In this document: piece after piece, positions 36,400 to 49,920 of the stretch | How the letters are laid out: each line of letters starts with the position of its first letter | Numbering within the stretch: the stretch's first letter is position 1 | Assembly: GCA_029851415.1 (NCBI GenBank) | Contig: CM056742.1 | Span: 148,867,121-148,931,120, forward strand | Source: Eretmocerus hayati | Lineage: Eukaryota; Arthropoda; Insecta; Hymenoptera; Aphelinidae | DNA length: 64,000 bases | Direction of reading: 5' to 3' | Made by a program: the position numbers and the translations under genes | Notes under the pieces: generated by a model | Databases searched by the model: none | What the model saw: the letters and a program-made list of their open reading frames with translations, nothing else | Told to the model about the DNA's origin: nothing

Positions 36400-37220
36400 T
36401 ACCATCAAATTGGGTAATTTTGGTACGTTTTCTGTGCTTTTCATTTTCTTCGGCTCGGCATATCAACATACATTGACAAAACCCACTTCTCTTAGTGGTC
36501 AATCTCAAGCTTACAGTTTCAGCTTTCGATCGACGGGTTACAAAGTTCGATTTGATGAGTTTGAGCCGGAGCTATTAGCAGTTGAAGAAGTGTACCAAAG
36601 TTAGACCCCGATGGGGCAACTTTGGTACACTTACAGAATATCTCAATTCTACCCACCACTGTGCGAGTGACTCAATTTTAATCGTTCAGAAGTCTATCTT
36701 GTTCTAAGCCGTTTGAAACATTCTAAAACCTCATAGACCAGAAAAGAAGCTGTCATAGGAAGTTGTACTGAAGTTACCGTATTCTCATGCTTCTTACCTA
36801 GAGTGGGGTAACTTGGGTACACTTTTACGGTTTTTCCCCTGTTTTTCATTCGTTAAAATTCCAAATGCAGTAAATACCCCAATGTAACGATGGTTTCTTC
36901 AATATGGTGATATATGTGGTCAAAATGTTGCGTTAACTGCCCGTAGTTCGTTCCGGAACACTTCTTGACAGGCACACTAAGTGGACCACTCGCGTATCGC
37001 TGCTAAACCAGCCTTTTCGGGTAAAGTTTCAATAAACGACTACAATCATCCACACGGGATCTACGGTGGCTCAACACATTGTTTATGCGTGTGCCAAGAA
37101 GGGAGAATAGGTTTCAGAACGATAGAACCATTCACCTTGCCGAATGCAGCTTTGAAAGTCATTTTTCAGGGTTGTACCAAAGTTGCACCCACTGTACCAA
37201 AGTTACCCAATTTGACGGTA
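36400..37220. mobile_element. TA-flanked MITE, same family as 19053-19930, copy 2
   Basis: Ends CCATCAAATTGGGTAATTTT (from 36402) and CCGTCAAATTGGGTAACTTT (inwards from 37218) are each flanked by TA. Together with the 19 kb element they fit the consensus CCRTCAAMTKGGGTAAYTTT. The inside also shares AAGCTTACAGTTTCAGC with the 19 kb copy (inverted) and repeats GGGTAACTT/TTGGTACAC motifs at about 36590-36630 and 36800. There is no transposase frame. It lies in the receptor gene's first intron. Confidence 0.75.
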
Positions 37221-38163
37221 TCTCTCATTATCAGAATTCGGCACGAAATGAAACTACGAATTTGGGTTTAGGAGTTGATGTTTCCTTCCCATTCTTGGAA
37301 ATGTATCCGATTTTTCACGATATTTTAGATTTGGAACAAATAAAGTTCAATACCAAAGTTATCATGAAATTTTTGAAAGCCGATTCGAATAGGCTACTCA
37401 CAAAATTTGTTGTAGATGACTCAAATCGCATAGAGCCCATACATATTTATCATGTAAGTCTGACCCTCCGACATGAAGTGGAAGGAAATCCAAATTCGTT
37501 TTTGGTTTCAAACGTTACCTACTCATAATAATAGTTGAAAAAAGAAAAATTTTCGTGTATTAAAATTAAAAAATATCGATATCCAAATACGAATTTATAA
37601 TACTTTCAATTCTCACAAGACGGTTCTCCAAGCCAATCTCCGAGATAGGGCATTTAATTCTAAAGAAAATGAGATAGGGCTGCTAATTCCTATCGAGCGT
37701 ATACCGATTTCTACACTCGCTTTTAGATTACGATGTCCTTGGACTAGGCTAGACTCACACGAATCCAGCATCCATATACAGAGGTCTCCTATAAACATAC
37801 ATTCACTTTGTATAGTATACGTTACAAAGTGAGCATGATGCATATAGACATTTACCTATGCATTATAAAGCCAGAGAAAGGTCTCTTTGCGCGTATTATA
37901 CATGTATATGGTATAAGAGTGCATTGTTGACAGTGATGGCTACACGGCTATTATGCATGGGTAAGAAATATGTGCTACTCGCTGAGATTGCCACTGTATA
38001 TTCATTCCCTGTTTCCCTTGTATATTATCCTGACTTTTTACTTTGGAATATAGTATATGTGGACTCACTCCTGGACTGATTGAGCAACATTTTTATTCCG
38101 GGTATATACCAGCAGCTCTCTTTTCATACTCTTACTCTGAATGTTCTGCATTGCATCAAGGGG

Positions 38164-38166
<3 letters not shown>

Positions 38167-38210
<44 letters not shown>
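38167..38210. repeat. (AG)n microsatellite
   Basis: About 44 bp of uninterrupted AG dinucleotide in the intron. Confidence 0.96.
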
Positions 38211-38213
<3 letters not shown>

Positions 38214-40163
38214 CAGAAAATGGCCAGGACTAGCTCGTTTTTGGCGCAAATCGCAACGAGAGATCTTACTCTCTGCCACCAGAATTCAAGCTTCAAGCTT
38301 ACACACTATAATATCACCCAGAGCCGCTCGAGTTCCAAGAGATAAGCTTTGAGAGTAACTCGTCCTACTACTATACGCGATATGCAGCTCAGGATTCTCG
38401 TGAAATAAATTTTAGCTGATGCGAGAGTTGAGTTTTGAGTCCTCTGAAATGCTCGCGCGCGCGCGATTCTCTCTGTCGTTGACCGGCTTCTTCACCGTAT
38501 AAATGCTTCTATATACTGACTTTTTCGCTTTATTATTAACCAGTTGTTACCGTTTATCCCAGTTTCGTAGAATAGATCTGGATCCTTTCCTGGTTTATAC
38601 CGTTCAAACTTGAAAATTTGCGGGATTATTTGAATTTATATAAGTGTGTAAAAATTGAGAGGTCAGTTAGATTCTCAGAAATTCCCACGCTATAGAAAAA
38701 AAAAATTCATCAAGTTGAGATAATTCTATTGCATTTGTTCAATCGATAAAATGTGTTAACGGACGATTGAAAGGAAGGCTATATAGGCTTGTCATTACAC
38801 CGTGTGAATAGAAATATACTATACTTGTATGATGTAATGCTCGAGGCTGAAAAGCTTTCCCATATACATATGTAATCCATCATGTGTATTAGTAGAACGA
38901 TATACACACACCTACACTTTTCATTTCATATAACCTCTATGAATTGGTGAAATTGCTTTTTCCTACGAATTCTTCGTGCAAACGAGCTTTGATATAAAAT
39001 GTGCGAAATTGGATTTTTGTAAAATATGAAACAGTATAGAAATAAAAATTGAAAGAGAGAAAATTCGTACTTGAGCGTGATGTATTTATATAGAGTCAAC
39101 GAAAGCTAAAAGCTATATAAAGGTATACGAAAGAGATGAAATTGTGCGCGTCTTTAATCGAGTTGAGCTGATTTTCTCTATCTCTATCTCTACCTACCTC
39201 TCTGTCGGAAAAGGAAATTTGCCAAAATGAAATCAACAAATTTATCCGACTCTTTCCTCCCTTTCTATGTATCCCTCTATCCCTGTGAGCGCTCTCGTTT
39301 TCTACCAACGTTCTCCACTTGCAAGCTCCGAAGGGAAAACTTTTACCGGGTAGAAAGAAAATTTCCGTCGAAACAGACATGTATAGAGAATCAACAATAT
39401 ACTACTACTCTTATTCTTTTCTTTCTCCTTGCAAGCAGAGTTAGAGTTAGTACAGAAAGTAGAGAATCCATAAAGCTGATTGTCAGTGATCAAAACCCTA
39501 CATATATATATATATAACGGTTTATATGTTCTGCTCACGTATTTCACAAACGATTTGAGTGCGCCAAATTTGATTTGGATCTTATCAAAAGATTAGATCG
39601 ATAAATGGAGTAGAGCTTTGCAGTTTCAGAAACACAACAACTGTTGTTCTATGATTTGAGAGTACTAGAATATCGTTCGCTCTTGATACCGATATAACGC
39701 TGATATATAGCGAGATCAAGCGATCTCTATTATTTCGTATACGGACTCCACGGTCGATCGAATCGCAATAATAATTCGCAATAAGCCGTCACATCTGATG
39801 GTCGTTCAGACCAATCTGTCACTAATATACTCTCGAGATGTGCTTAGGCGTTGCAATATATGGGCGTTTCTCTAGAAATTTTTAACCTGGTGGAATACAG
39901 CTATGGAGGATGATATAAGAGAACAATTGAATGTATTGGTACGAACCGAAATGAAAATATCATCATTGAGGCCTCACCATTGAATATCTTCGACTTCTAT
40001 GTGACTGAAAGAAATTGATACATTCTAGCTGATTCGAAGAGAAGGAAATCTGCGAAAAATTATATGGAAATACTTGGTGATCTTGATCAGTCTTACGGAT
40101 ATTCCGTACATGCCGCGCAACTTTTTGCGTTGATTTCAGCTATATTTGGTGGTAAATATATCA

Positions 40164-40361
40164 AGGTTCGACACGAATTTTGAATTTCGGTTCGTTTCGG
40201 GTCGGGGGATCAAATATTTGTGATCATTTTGGAATTGATCTCCATCATATCTTGAATGCACAGCAACAAAATTATCGGTCACATCTCCAAAATTATCACA
40301 AATGTTTGACCCCCCGACCCGAAATGATTCGAAATTCAAAATCAATTTTGTGTCAAACCCT
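40164..40361. mobile_element. Short (about 198 bp) palindromic MITE
   Basis: The left arm starts AGGTTCGACACGAATTTTG. The right arm, read inwards, starts AGGGTTTGACACAAAATTG. Both continue through GAATTTCG and TTTCGGGTCGGGGG and on to the TCCAAAATTATCACAAA region, so nearly the whole element folds back. Arms are about 85-90% identical. No clear target duplication. Confidence 0.7.
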
Positions 40362-41307
40362 GAAATATATTGAAGATAAATGGCTCAGAAGCACGGTGCT
40401 GTGGTACGTGTCCAGCCAAAACTGTACGAGTGTGAAAATTGTAGATGAAGAATCAATTAGGCCTCGTTTAGCTCAAAGATAACCGCGCCAAGTTCGACAT
40501 TCCGCAACACCGAATCGAATTTCCGAAACGTGTAGATATAATTGGGGAAATTTTGAGATAAATCACGTTATTGTACCATATTATTCTATACAGAATACGA
40601 CCACTTCGAAGTACACCTGAAAAATGCGATTCGCGACAAAAATTTAATTTCTCTCATTCCACATTGGTGAATCGAGCTCTATGTTGGAAAAATCAATTGT
40701 GATCGGATAAGTTGATCTTACTAGGCCATGCATGAAAAGTCCCAGGCATTCGTTGAAGTGGCCAACGAGCCAATCTTGCCAGATAGTTTCTAAATTCTGG
40801 AGAATTGGCGTAAAATAACTAATAGGAGTTGGAATTATGTTATGGTAATTGTGGAGATGTCACCAACCGTATTTGAGTTACGAAAGTGGATTTGTAACCC
40901 CTAATACCTCAGTTAAAAGTTCCAAAGAAACGTTGACTTACTTATTGGGACCACTCTCGTAAAAATTCTATCATTCCTTCAGATACATATTATAAATGTC
41001 GTTCCTCTTGAATTTCCTTTAAGCACGAGAGACTATTTGCCCTCCTTCTCCACCTCTTTACATCAATTGCTTTCTATAAGTATACCTTTATATGAGATGC
41101 AGCCAACTGCATGGAAACGCGTAGTCACCGTCGTATTGTATCTTTGAAAGGGCAATTTTTTAGCGAAATTAAGCTCGCTGAGCCGAGTCAGACTCCATGC
41201 CGATACGAGCTGTTCACGTCAAATAACGAAAGTGGGGGTTGGGTAAAGCTTGCAGAGGGCGACTTTTCGAGCGCGATATACACTCTGGTTTTATTTGGGT
41301 CTTTCTA

Positions 41308-41308
<1 letters not shown>

Positions 41309-41338
<30 letters not shown>
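41309..41338. repeat. (CGT)10 microsatellite
   Basis: Ten CGT units. The run makes a poly-serine stretch in the plus-strand frame 41111-41770, which is why that frame looks long. Confidence 0.96.
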
Positions 41339-44300
41339 GTTCAGTTCGGTTCGGCCCCTTTTTTTTTGCACAGACCCGCCGCGTCTTCTTCTGATACTAC
41401 TCTCTGTGTCGTCGTCGTTGTCGTCGCAAACTTGTCGCTCGCTTGCTCGACACGCGGCTTTACTCGCCTTTGTTCCATCATCCTATATATGAACATACCC
41501 ACTCGAGAAGAACAACCACTACTCTCTCTCTATCTATCTATCCTATCCTATCCCACCCACCCCCTATACCCCACCTTTCATTGTTTTTTTTTTCGTGTTC
41601 CTCTTTCCTCGCTTTTTTTTTCTTCGTTCGGTCATCCTCCTATATACGTATACACACCTGAAAAGACACTTCACAGGATCGCTCTCTTCTTTTATCTCCT
41701 GGATAGTCCAAACCGATCTAGTCGTACTGATAAGGACTTCTATACGGCTATATATACGCTTTTGGCTTAATTCCACGTGTTGAAATAGAGAAATTGCAAG
41801 ATTTACTCTATGTACTCGGCAAGGATTTCCTCTTTAAAGCTTTTGGGAAGGTTATATAGTAACTGCAGGTTTGGTGCAAAAGCATAGAGCTTCGTCAGCG
41901 ATGGATCGAAAAGGTGTAAAAGTAGATATCGTATATAGTATAGGTTAGGTTAGTGAGCTTTAAAGAGAGTACGGAATGTCGAAAAAGGAAGTTTAAGTGG
42001 CACGTGATTTGTATGAGGCCTAAAGCTGAAGCTTCTACTTTTCTCTCTCTCTTTTATTGTAAATTTCGTCACGTGCTTTACCCTCTCTTTCTGTAGAAAA
42101 TTGTTGAATTCGTGTAGAGTACGTCGTCGTCGTACTACTCACAAGTACTGTTTCTCGTCCTGATGTGCGTCCTGTCGCAGTCTCCTATATCTACTATAAA
42201 GCCATCACGCACACATGAGTAATATTAATGAGAGCCATGCTTCTGATGCTAATTCTCCCCATCGCGGTGGAGAGAATAAACGCGTTTGAATCATATTTTT
42301 AACTCTAACCAAACGCTTTTGTATTATATACTTTTGTTACAAAAGTCCTGTTTTGTCGCACTCGTCGCCGCATCAGTAAAATGCCATATATACCGCTATA
42401 CATATATCCTCTTTGACAGAAGAAAAGATCTCAAAAGAACGGATGAATGCATATGAGAAATGATCTCGTCTTTCTCGCGCTGATACAAATGTGTCCCACG
42501 TCTCATCGTCCTCGTCGTCTTCTTCGTCAGAAATACGTCGTCCTCCACGTGATCTGAATTCATGCCCATTATGTTATATGTGTGACTGACTAACTGTGTA
42601 TGTATATATGTGAAAAGAGGCAACGTGACTCAATCAGCCAACTTTCAAGGACCGCGTTCATCCTAAAAAATTCAAAATTCTACCTTAATAGAACACACTG
42701 CACCTGTCTTCGCGAACGTGACTCATTTCTACACCGTTCGACCCTCTACTATTATTACATTTTTAAATTTCCACACTCGTCCATGTACGCGTTATACTGC
42801 TGAATTTGAATGAAAAGTCATTATGATGGTACTGATGATTTTTTCTATAGCGGTGAAAAGTTTTTACAGGTTTCTATTATAGACTCAAGGATATAATCTG
42901 ATGAAATTTTTCAAAAAGCGCATATCCTTGATGTGTTGGAGATAAAAGATAGGAAGTCACGTAGTAGTGGTAGTAGGTAACCTCTGTGAGAAGAGGATGA
43001 GGTTAAAAAAATTCGTTGACGAGATTTGAGAAAAAGATTGTCGCACGTCTCACCGTCTCGAGACCATCGTCAAGGTGATCTCATAATACGCGTACATCTC
43101 ATGAACCCCCCCCCCCTCCCCCGCTTTTTTTTACTTTTCTCATTCATTCACTATACATATAACTATATACACCATAATCCGTCTGATGGGATTTAAATTT
43201 GTGACAGATGTGATGAATCCGGTTAAAAAAGAAAGATAAAAGATATCCTGCGCGCGCGCCCGTTCTGTGTTTGAATTATCCGACGCGTAAGGACGCGCAA
43301 CGGCTCCTCGGCGCTATTCTCAGTGAGTATTAGTCTCTTGGGTCCTTGAACGAGATAAAACGAATTCGTAGTCATTGTCAGGTTGCAATTGAGATGGACG
43401 AGCGGAACTCTCAACTCATATACTTGAACGTTGGAAAAAAAATTTTGATAATTACTATAATTGGAAGGGGTGAGAGAAGGAAGGTTGGAAAATTCATTAT
43501 CTTACGGGTGAGATTCAAAAATTCAACCACGTGCATGTTATTACGGGAAATAATTTTCATTCGAGGCCGTGTATAATATATGTATGGGTAGAGACTGCTG
43601 TTACTGCTATCGAGTTATTCAAGTTGGACTAATTTGGAGAGGAGGGCCAAATTGAATTTCCCGCTTGATTTAACGTGCAGCCGAAACGAAACGAAACGAA
43701 AGAATTGAAAGAATCGAAAGAGGAAAAGAGAGGAAAGAGAAGAATGCGCACATAGAGTGAATTATCGTATACGAAATTTCAGAAACGATAATCGCGCATT
43801 TGGGTGGTATAATCGATGATTCTACATTTATTGTACACGCGCGCACACACACACACTGTGTTTGTTATAGATGGGAGGTAGAATAATGCTTAATTTCACT
43901 ATCAACAATTCGACGTATGTATATGAACATTGCTGCTGCGTCGGCTATATTTTCGAATGGTGGCACGGGCAACGGCGTAATTGCGTGAAAGCCGATTGAA
44001 ATCGAAAATGAGAAAGTTGTGTTGTTATATACGTATATATAGTACCTGTGCAATGCACGTGTTTCATACAATTATTTTCTTCGCCCAATAGATCTTGTTG
44101 TCCGATAGTTTATGACCCTCTTGTTGTAAAACAATGTGTTCGACACACTTGACTATTACACCCATATATAATATATACGGAAAAAGGTAAAATCGCCACA
44201 CGCGCGCTCAAATTGCGCTTTACTACACACGCACGCCAAAGTATTTAATAAATTCACTTTCCAAAATATCTGAGCATCAGTGCAATCGGTGAAAAATGAG

Positions 44301-45422
44301 TATAGTAGCGATAAGCAATGTCAAAATTGAAGCTTGTCGTAAGTCAAGTATTGAAGTATTCCGTTGATCAATCAGCTAATGACGCCTCACATATCACAAT
44401 ATGCATGTATACTTATGTGGCACACATACATGCAGCATCTATATCTCGAATATCGAATAAACGATCAGTTGAAGTAGGAAATAACAAGCGGTCGTGTGCA
44501 GCGCGTAATTATACGCGACGAGGTATTATACTTGAGGATAATACACTATATGCATGATGCATTGATGCACGAAAAGGAAAGGCGATAATCGGATGGCTGA
44601 ACAACGCGCGTCAATTTGGTTTTTGCGGTGGTTAAAAAAAGAGTCTCGAGGAAAATTAATTTTTCTTTCCCCATCAAGATAATTGAAAAATTCTCATGGG
44701 GTTGCCTGTAAAGAGTATTATAAGGAAGGTAGTACAAATCAGCGACAATAGAGTCTGCTGCTGCTGCTTTTTAAAACCTTCAGCCGATATGATTCACGTG
44801 CTCAAAATGCGTGCAAATCAAAAAGGGGGAAAACTCGGAGAAATATAAGCAGTGCGGTAATACACGTGTAGGTATATGGATGAATGTATAGAGGTATATA
44901 AAGAGCGTAGAGAGAGAGAGGTAAATGGAGAAAAGGCTGAATTATCATTTGGCATAGTGCTGCATTTGAAAATCCCTATACACAGTTGACGACGAAACGA
45001 GCAGCATCAGTATAATACGGTATATATGGTGTGGTGCGGTGACGCGTTGACGTCCTCCCTCGGGAACTCGGAAGCTCCCAACTATGAGAGATACAGAGAG
45101 AGAGAGAAGGAGTCGGAAAAAATTTGCAGAGACGGGGTAGATAGATAGATAGATATAGATAGGCGTTAGTATGTACATCGGGATAGAACCGACGAAATGT
45201 AAATTCGAAACTGGCGCGGGTAATTGTTTAGCGCACAGAGCAGAGAGAGAGAGAAGGAGACTCTGTGTCTGGGCTGCAAGCCTCGCAATAGGAGAAAAGA
45301 GTTGAAGCTTCAGACTTTTCTGCGTCAAAAGAGCCCACAGTACGCGAACGAGCTTTCGAAAGGACTTTTGCCACTGATGCCTCCTGGGAAATTCACCATA
45401 TACACTTATACCATTCCTGCAT

Positions 45423-45428
<6 letters not shown>

Positions 45429-45453
<25 letters not shown>

Positions 45454-45462
45454 CGTGTGTGT
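45429..45462. repeat. (GT)n microsatellite
   Basis: A GT dinucleotide run with one C interruption, in the intron. A (GGCA)n run follows at 46268-46289. Confidence 0.95.
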
Positions 45463-46529
45463 ATCGCGAGCAGTCTCGCTAATTACGAAGGAGAACTGAA
45501 AAGACCAAGTACTGCATTCATTGTGATTTGTCTTGAAGAAAGAGGAAAGTAGAGTCTGGGACTTCATTATACCATAGGCGATTCGTCGCGTCGTCTTGGT
45601 CCTTTTGCTTGTTACCTATACAAGCTACCCACATATATCTTATACATATTCACATTCGAGTAGAGTGCGAAATGAGTCGTGCGTATATATGGAGATATCC
45701 CATATCCTATTAGAGTGAGCGATGATGTGAGAAGCCCTAATGGACCTTAGAGCTTTTCCTTTAATTCTGCAACTCAAGAAAGTGAGAGATAGGATCTTCT
45801 TCCTTCTTCCTCTCTCATCAACTCAAAGTCCAACATAAGTACATGCGTGTATAAAAGTATGAGTACACTTACTTTGGACATTACATGAGACCTCTTGTTG
45901 AAGTGAACGAGGAAAGGTTACGGACATATAGAAAGAGAGGAGTATCCATACATCGTGCGGGGGCGATAAAAAATTTATGTATTTATATATAAGCAGAAGG
46001 GCTTAAAGAAGGCGCATCATCGTATATACATACATATATACCCAGTGAAAGTATGAATAAGAGCAAAGTGAGTTGGGAGAGAATTTTACGCGTTCTATGA
46101 ATTATTCCTTAGCTAATGCTGATGCTTGTTGTTGTAAACTCGCTTTCCTCCATAACATCTCATACTGATGATGACAATATATATAACCGACCAATGCACC
46201 ACAGCGCAGCGATGAGACTCTTTGGTGTATAATATCCATGAATTTCACGACGACAACGACGACTATCAGGCAGGCAGGCAGGCAGGCAGAGAAGAGGACG
46301 ATCTTTGAATTTCAAATTGGCTATGAAGAGAGGAAAAGAGGAGAGATATATATCCGCCCGTTCCTCTCTTCTTCAGGGTAAATAATTTCCGAGGGCCCTT
46401 GACAAATCGACGACGAGTGAGGCTGCTCGATATTCAACTTGCGTTCTTCTCTCATTGGGGCCCACTACTACATATTCTATATACTTCGATTTTTTATTCC
46501 TGTATTGCTTACTGACTGATACACGTAGC

Positions 46530-47758
46530 GGAGAGTGGGGTAAAATTGGACGAATTTTGCAGTGAGGCTAACTGGCGATACTTGGGGCTAGGCGCGCTAT
46601 GGAACTCTGAAGTTCAACTATTGAATAGATTGTAAAAAAAATTTCAGACCCCTGGGTCTCAGCGTTCATGCTTTTTCTTGAAGTTGAAAAACAAAAATCT
46701 GTCCAAATTCACCCCGAGCTTGGGGGCACTTTTGACAAGTTTTGGGGGCAAATTTGGACAGCCTCTGAAAATCGAGGTATACTGTAATATTCCTTACCTA
46801 TTAGAGTCGCATATACCCACCAAAACATGTGGTAATAACCCAGAACCAATAAGGGAAACCCGCCTGAGACTTTGACATCCTCCCATAGCCCGAGCAAGCG
46901 AACCATTTTTGTGTCAATTTGGAACATTATTGAAATAGGCGCTTCATTGGTGCACTACCGTCTTCAGCAAATCAGTAATCGACTTGTGGCTTCTAAGAGT
47001 TGACTTTTTCTCGTTTTTCTTCATTATTGGAGGTACCCTTACTCTCCCTAAGTCAACGAACCAAATGATAGAGTGCGACAATCAACCCGATATCAGCGAA
47101 TGCGAGAGTGAAAATGCGAAAATCGAGCACTCGTTTCGTAAACGTAAAATGCGATTTCTCGCCTCCAATCCGACTCCTAAGACGGCCATTGGACATCGTA
47201 ACTTCACTTTTTCACCCATTTTCAATGACCTAACTCACCCTCAACCTTCCGCGCTTCGAAAAACTCGCACAAACGCATACGTGCCTCGATAGGGCAATTA
47301 TCATCGAAAAACACGGGCAGGCGATCAGTCGACCGATTTTAGATGGGATTTAGCATTGTCCTGATTCGCCCCCACCAATTCGTCCAAAAATGCCCCCAGG
47401 CGTTTTTTTCGCAAAAGTGCGATAACTTGGGTTCAAGTGAACCGATTTTGGCTCACGACGGCTCAAAACCTTCGTTTTATAATGTAGTTTTTGACCCCCA
47501 AACGGCGATGAAGTCCGTCTAGTTATGCAGGAGCAGCGTGTGATCTTGCATTTCCAAAATAAACCGGACGATACCCTCGAAAAGCACCCCTATGTCAGCG
47601 TGGACTCCCAGTATCATTTTGGGAGGTCTAACCGTGATAAAAACCATTGTCTGTGATAGTATCGAAAATGTTTTTACGCGGCGGAAGCCTAGACTCACCC
47701 ACAACTGAGCTATCTCACTTATCCAATTTTGCCCCCGTCCAATTTTGCCCCACTCTCC
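46530..47758. mobile_element. 1.2 kb element with GGAGAGTGGGG inverted ends
   Basis: The left end GGAGAGTGGGGTAAAATTGG (46530) is matched by GGAGAGTGGGGCAAAATTGG reading in from 47758. Internal sequence repeats the theme (ATTCACCCCGAGC, AATTTTGCCCCCG), but the arms are not homologous throughout. No convincing target duplication was seen. The longest internal frame (46984-47292, +, 102 aa) has no transposase motif. The GGGGTAA core resembles the ends of the 19 and 36 kb elements, possibly by chance. Confidence 0.65.
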
Positions 47759-49623
47759 CCCTATATGTGGGTATTTTGAGATATTGGTAGAATCGAACGA
47801 CGACCGATGATACGACCACTTACAGATACGACGACGACGACGTTGACGACTTGGACGAGAGAGGAGACGTATTATAGTCCATCATTCATATATAGCTCTC
47901 TTTTTTTTTCATTTTCGAGATGGCTTCATCTGCTCGATGGGTCTGTTCGATCGATTTTGATAGACATACAGAGAAAGAAAACTTGTACGAGTGTATATAT
48001 GTCCATTCATGGAGAAGTACTTATTGTGAAGAGTCTCTGGATGTGTGGTATATACAGTATACACTCATTACGCATGTCTTCGTTGACAACCAAACAATAA
48101 GCGTACATCCAGTAGTACCGGACGTAGTACTCTATAAACTCGTACGTATGAATGGAACAGAGTTCACTCGATACGTCCCATACGTTCCCCAGTTTACATA
48201 CGAATGCGTTGAAAAGAATTTCCCGTCTCTCTTTTCGATGCATGAACCTGACCTCCTCTTGCGACCTGAACACAATATAACCCTCCCTTACCCATATCCC
48301 CTCAGTCTGCACTCACACATTGGTAGAAAATTATTTATTACGTCATTACCTCTCGCACTCAACAATAGGAACCGCTCAATGCCATCGTCCTCCTCCTCCC
48401 TCTCAATGAATTCCTATGGAGAGACTTTTCCACGCTTATAATACTTACCTGCATCTCAAGCTCTCAAACTGCACTGATGCACATTTTCTCGCTCTCTTAA
48501 GGTAGCTTAACCAAATAAGAACCGGCCTAACCTTTATAAAACCCTATACTCCCTATACATATATAGCTGTAAATTGTGCAGTCGCATTGTGACGGCCAAA
48601 AAAAGCGAGAGGACGGACGCGGGACGAATGCATTGACGAGACGGACGACGGGACGGGCCGTATATCCCTTTTGTTATAATACCGGTACATTCTATCGCCC
48701 TCCTCTTCCTCCCTCTCTCTGATGGCTAAAAGCGTTTTTTGTTGCAGTTGAATGCATATAAGTATATAGCAAGGTAGACTCAATTGACTGGTTGAGGTTA
48801 TGGCACCTTTTCCACCCCCGCTGAGAATGCACCACGTGACCTCCGGTTCAACATACCTCTATGTAACTCTCTACCCAATGCGATTATTTATGAGACGTGC
48901 GTGCGTGCGTGCATGCGTGCATTCGCCAACATTAAGAAACGACACCTTTTCCTCAATGGTTTAATTTATTTATTTTAAGCTTGTTTCACGCTGTATAGGA
49001 TACCAAAGTATGTGTACAAGTTAAGCCTTTCGCCTCAATCAACTCTCTTTTGTCCGCGTAAAACGAGAGGCACGCGCTTTTGTCCACCGCAAATTGAACA
49101 CACTGTATATTGTTCAGTAGCAAAGATTAAGTAAAAGCGTTCGCGTATAAGCGCTTATTATCATGGAAGCGAGCAAGAATCGATTAAAGCGACACGCTCT
49201 CTCTCTCTCGCTCTCTGTATATCGATATCTTCGTCTCATGCACCAAAAGCATGTTCCGGTTTGATTGAAGGGCCCCTCTATACTTACTTGCTTTCGTTTC
49301 ATCTAAAATGAACAAACTTCGATTATGTCCCCTTTGATATACAACCACTCCCTCTATATACCTCATGCTCTTGCACATTTTGACACATTGTTCGACTACC
49401 GTGAGTGAGTTTGACGCGTCCCAATTGGAGAGCTCATCATGAGTGAAAAACATTTTATAATATACGCTCTCTAGTAGAGTTGATAACGACTTCTTTGGGT
49501 AGTTTCAGCCAAAGTAATGAGAATGAAAGTGGTTGTGTGGCACTTATTGGGGTTCCTGCTATATTGTGTGGACAGTTGACGATTATGTGAATAGATATAC
49601 TGGTGTGAATATGTATTCGCCTG

Positions 49624-49920
49624 TAAGGGTGCGTCCACAAATATGCATATGCATGCAAATGCAATGTCCACTGCGCGCATATGCACTGCACAATTGCTCT
49701 TAGGCAGCTCATCAAATTTTAGCCAAAATCCGTTGAGTTCTGCTCTGGATCAACCGTTAACGGAGGAAAGATACAAACCGATTCAAATGAGATATTCTCT
49801 GATTTGAGCCCTTCAATCTTTGCTCAAGTTCGATGAGTTGCATGTGTGCACATGTGCAGTGCGTATGCGCAGTGGGCACTGCATATGCATGCATATGCAT
49901 CATTTGTGGACGCACCCTAA
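49624..49920. mobile_element. 291-bp TAA-flanked MITE (PIF/Harbinger-like)
   Basis: Inverted ends start GGGTGCGTCCACAAAT at 49627 and 49917 and remain about 90% matched for 60 bp through repeated ATGCAT motifs. TAA flanks both sides (49624-49626 and 49918-49920). A TAA target duplication with GGG-starting ends fits PIF/Harbinger-derived MITEs. It is too short to encode a transposase. Confidence 0.8.

Noticed and set aside
41111..41770. 219-aa plus-strand frame
   Set aside because: Carried by a (CGT)n serine run and T/C-rich simple sequence. No domain, and it lies within the receptor intron.
41942..41956. GGTTAGGTTAG, possible telomeric TTAGG repeat
   Set aside because: Only two units. Far too short for telomeric or interstitial telomere sequence.
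47920..48441. 173-aa plus-strand frame with several N-glycosylation-like sites
   Set aside because: No recognisable domain or signal peptide and no clear splice partners. The composition follows the TATA/TACA-rich local sequence. RNA evidence would be needed to revive it.
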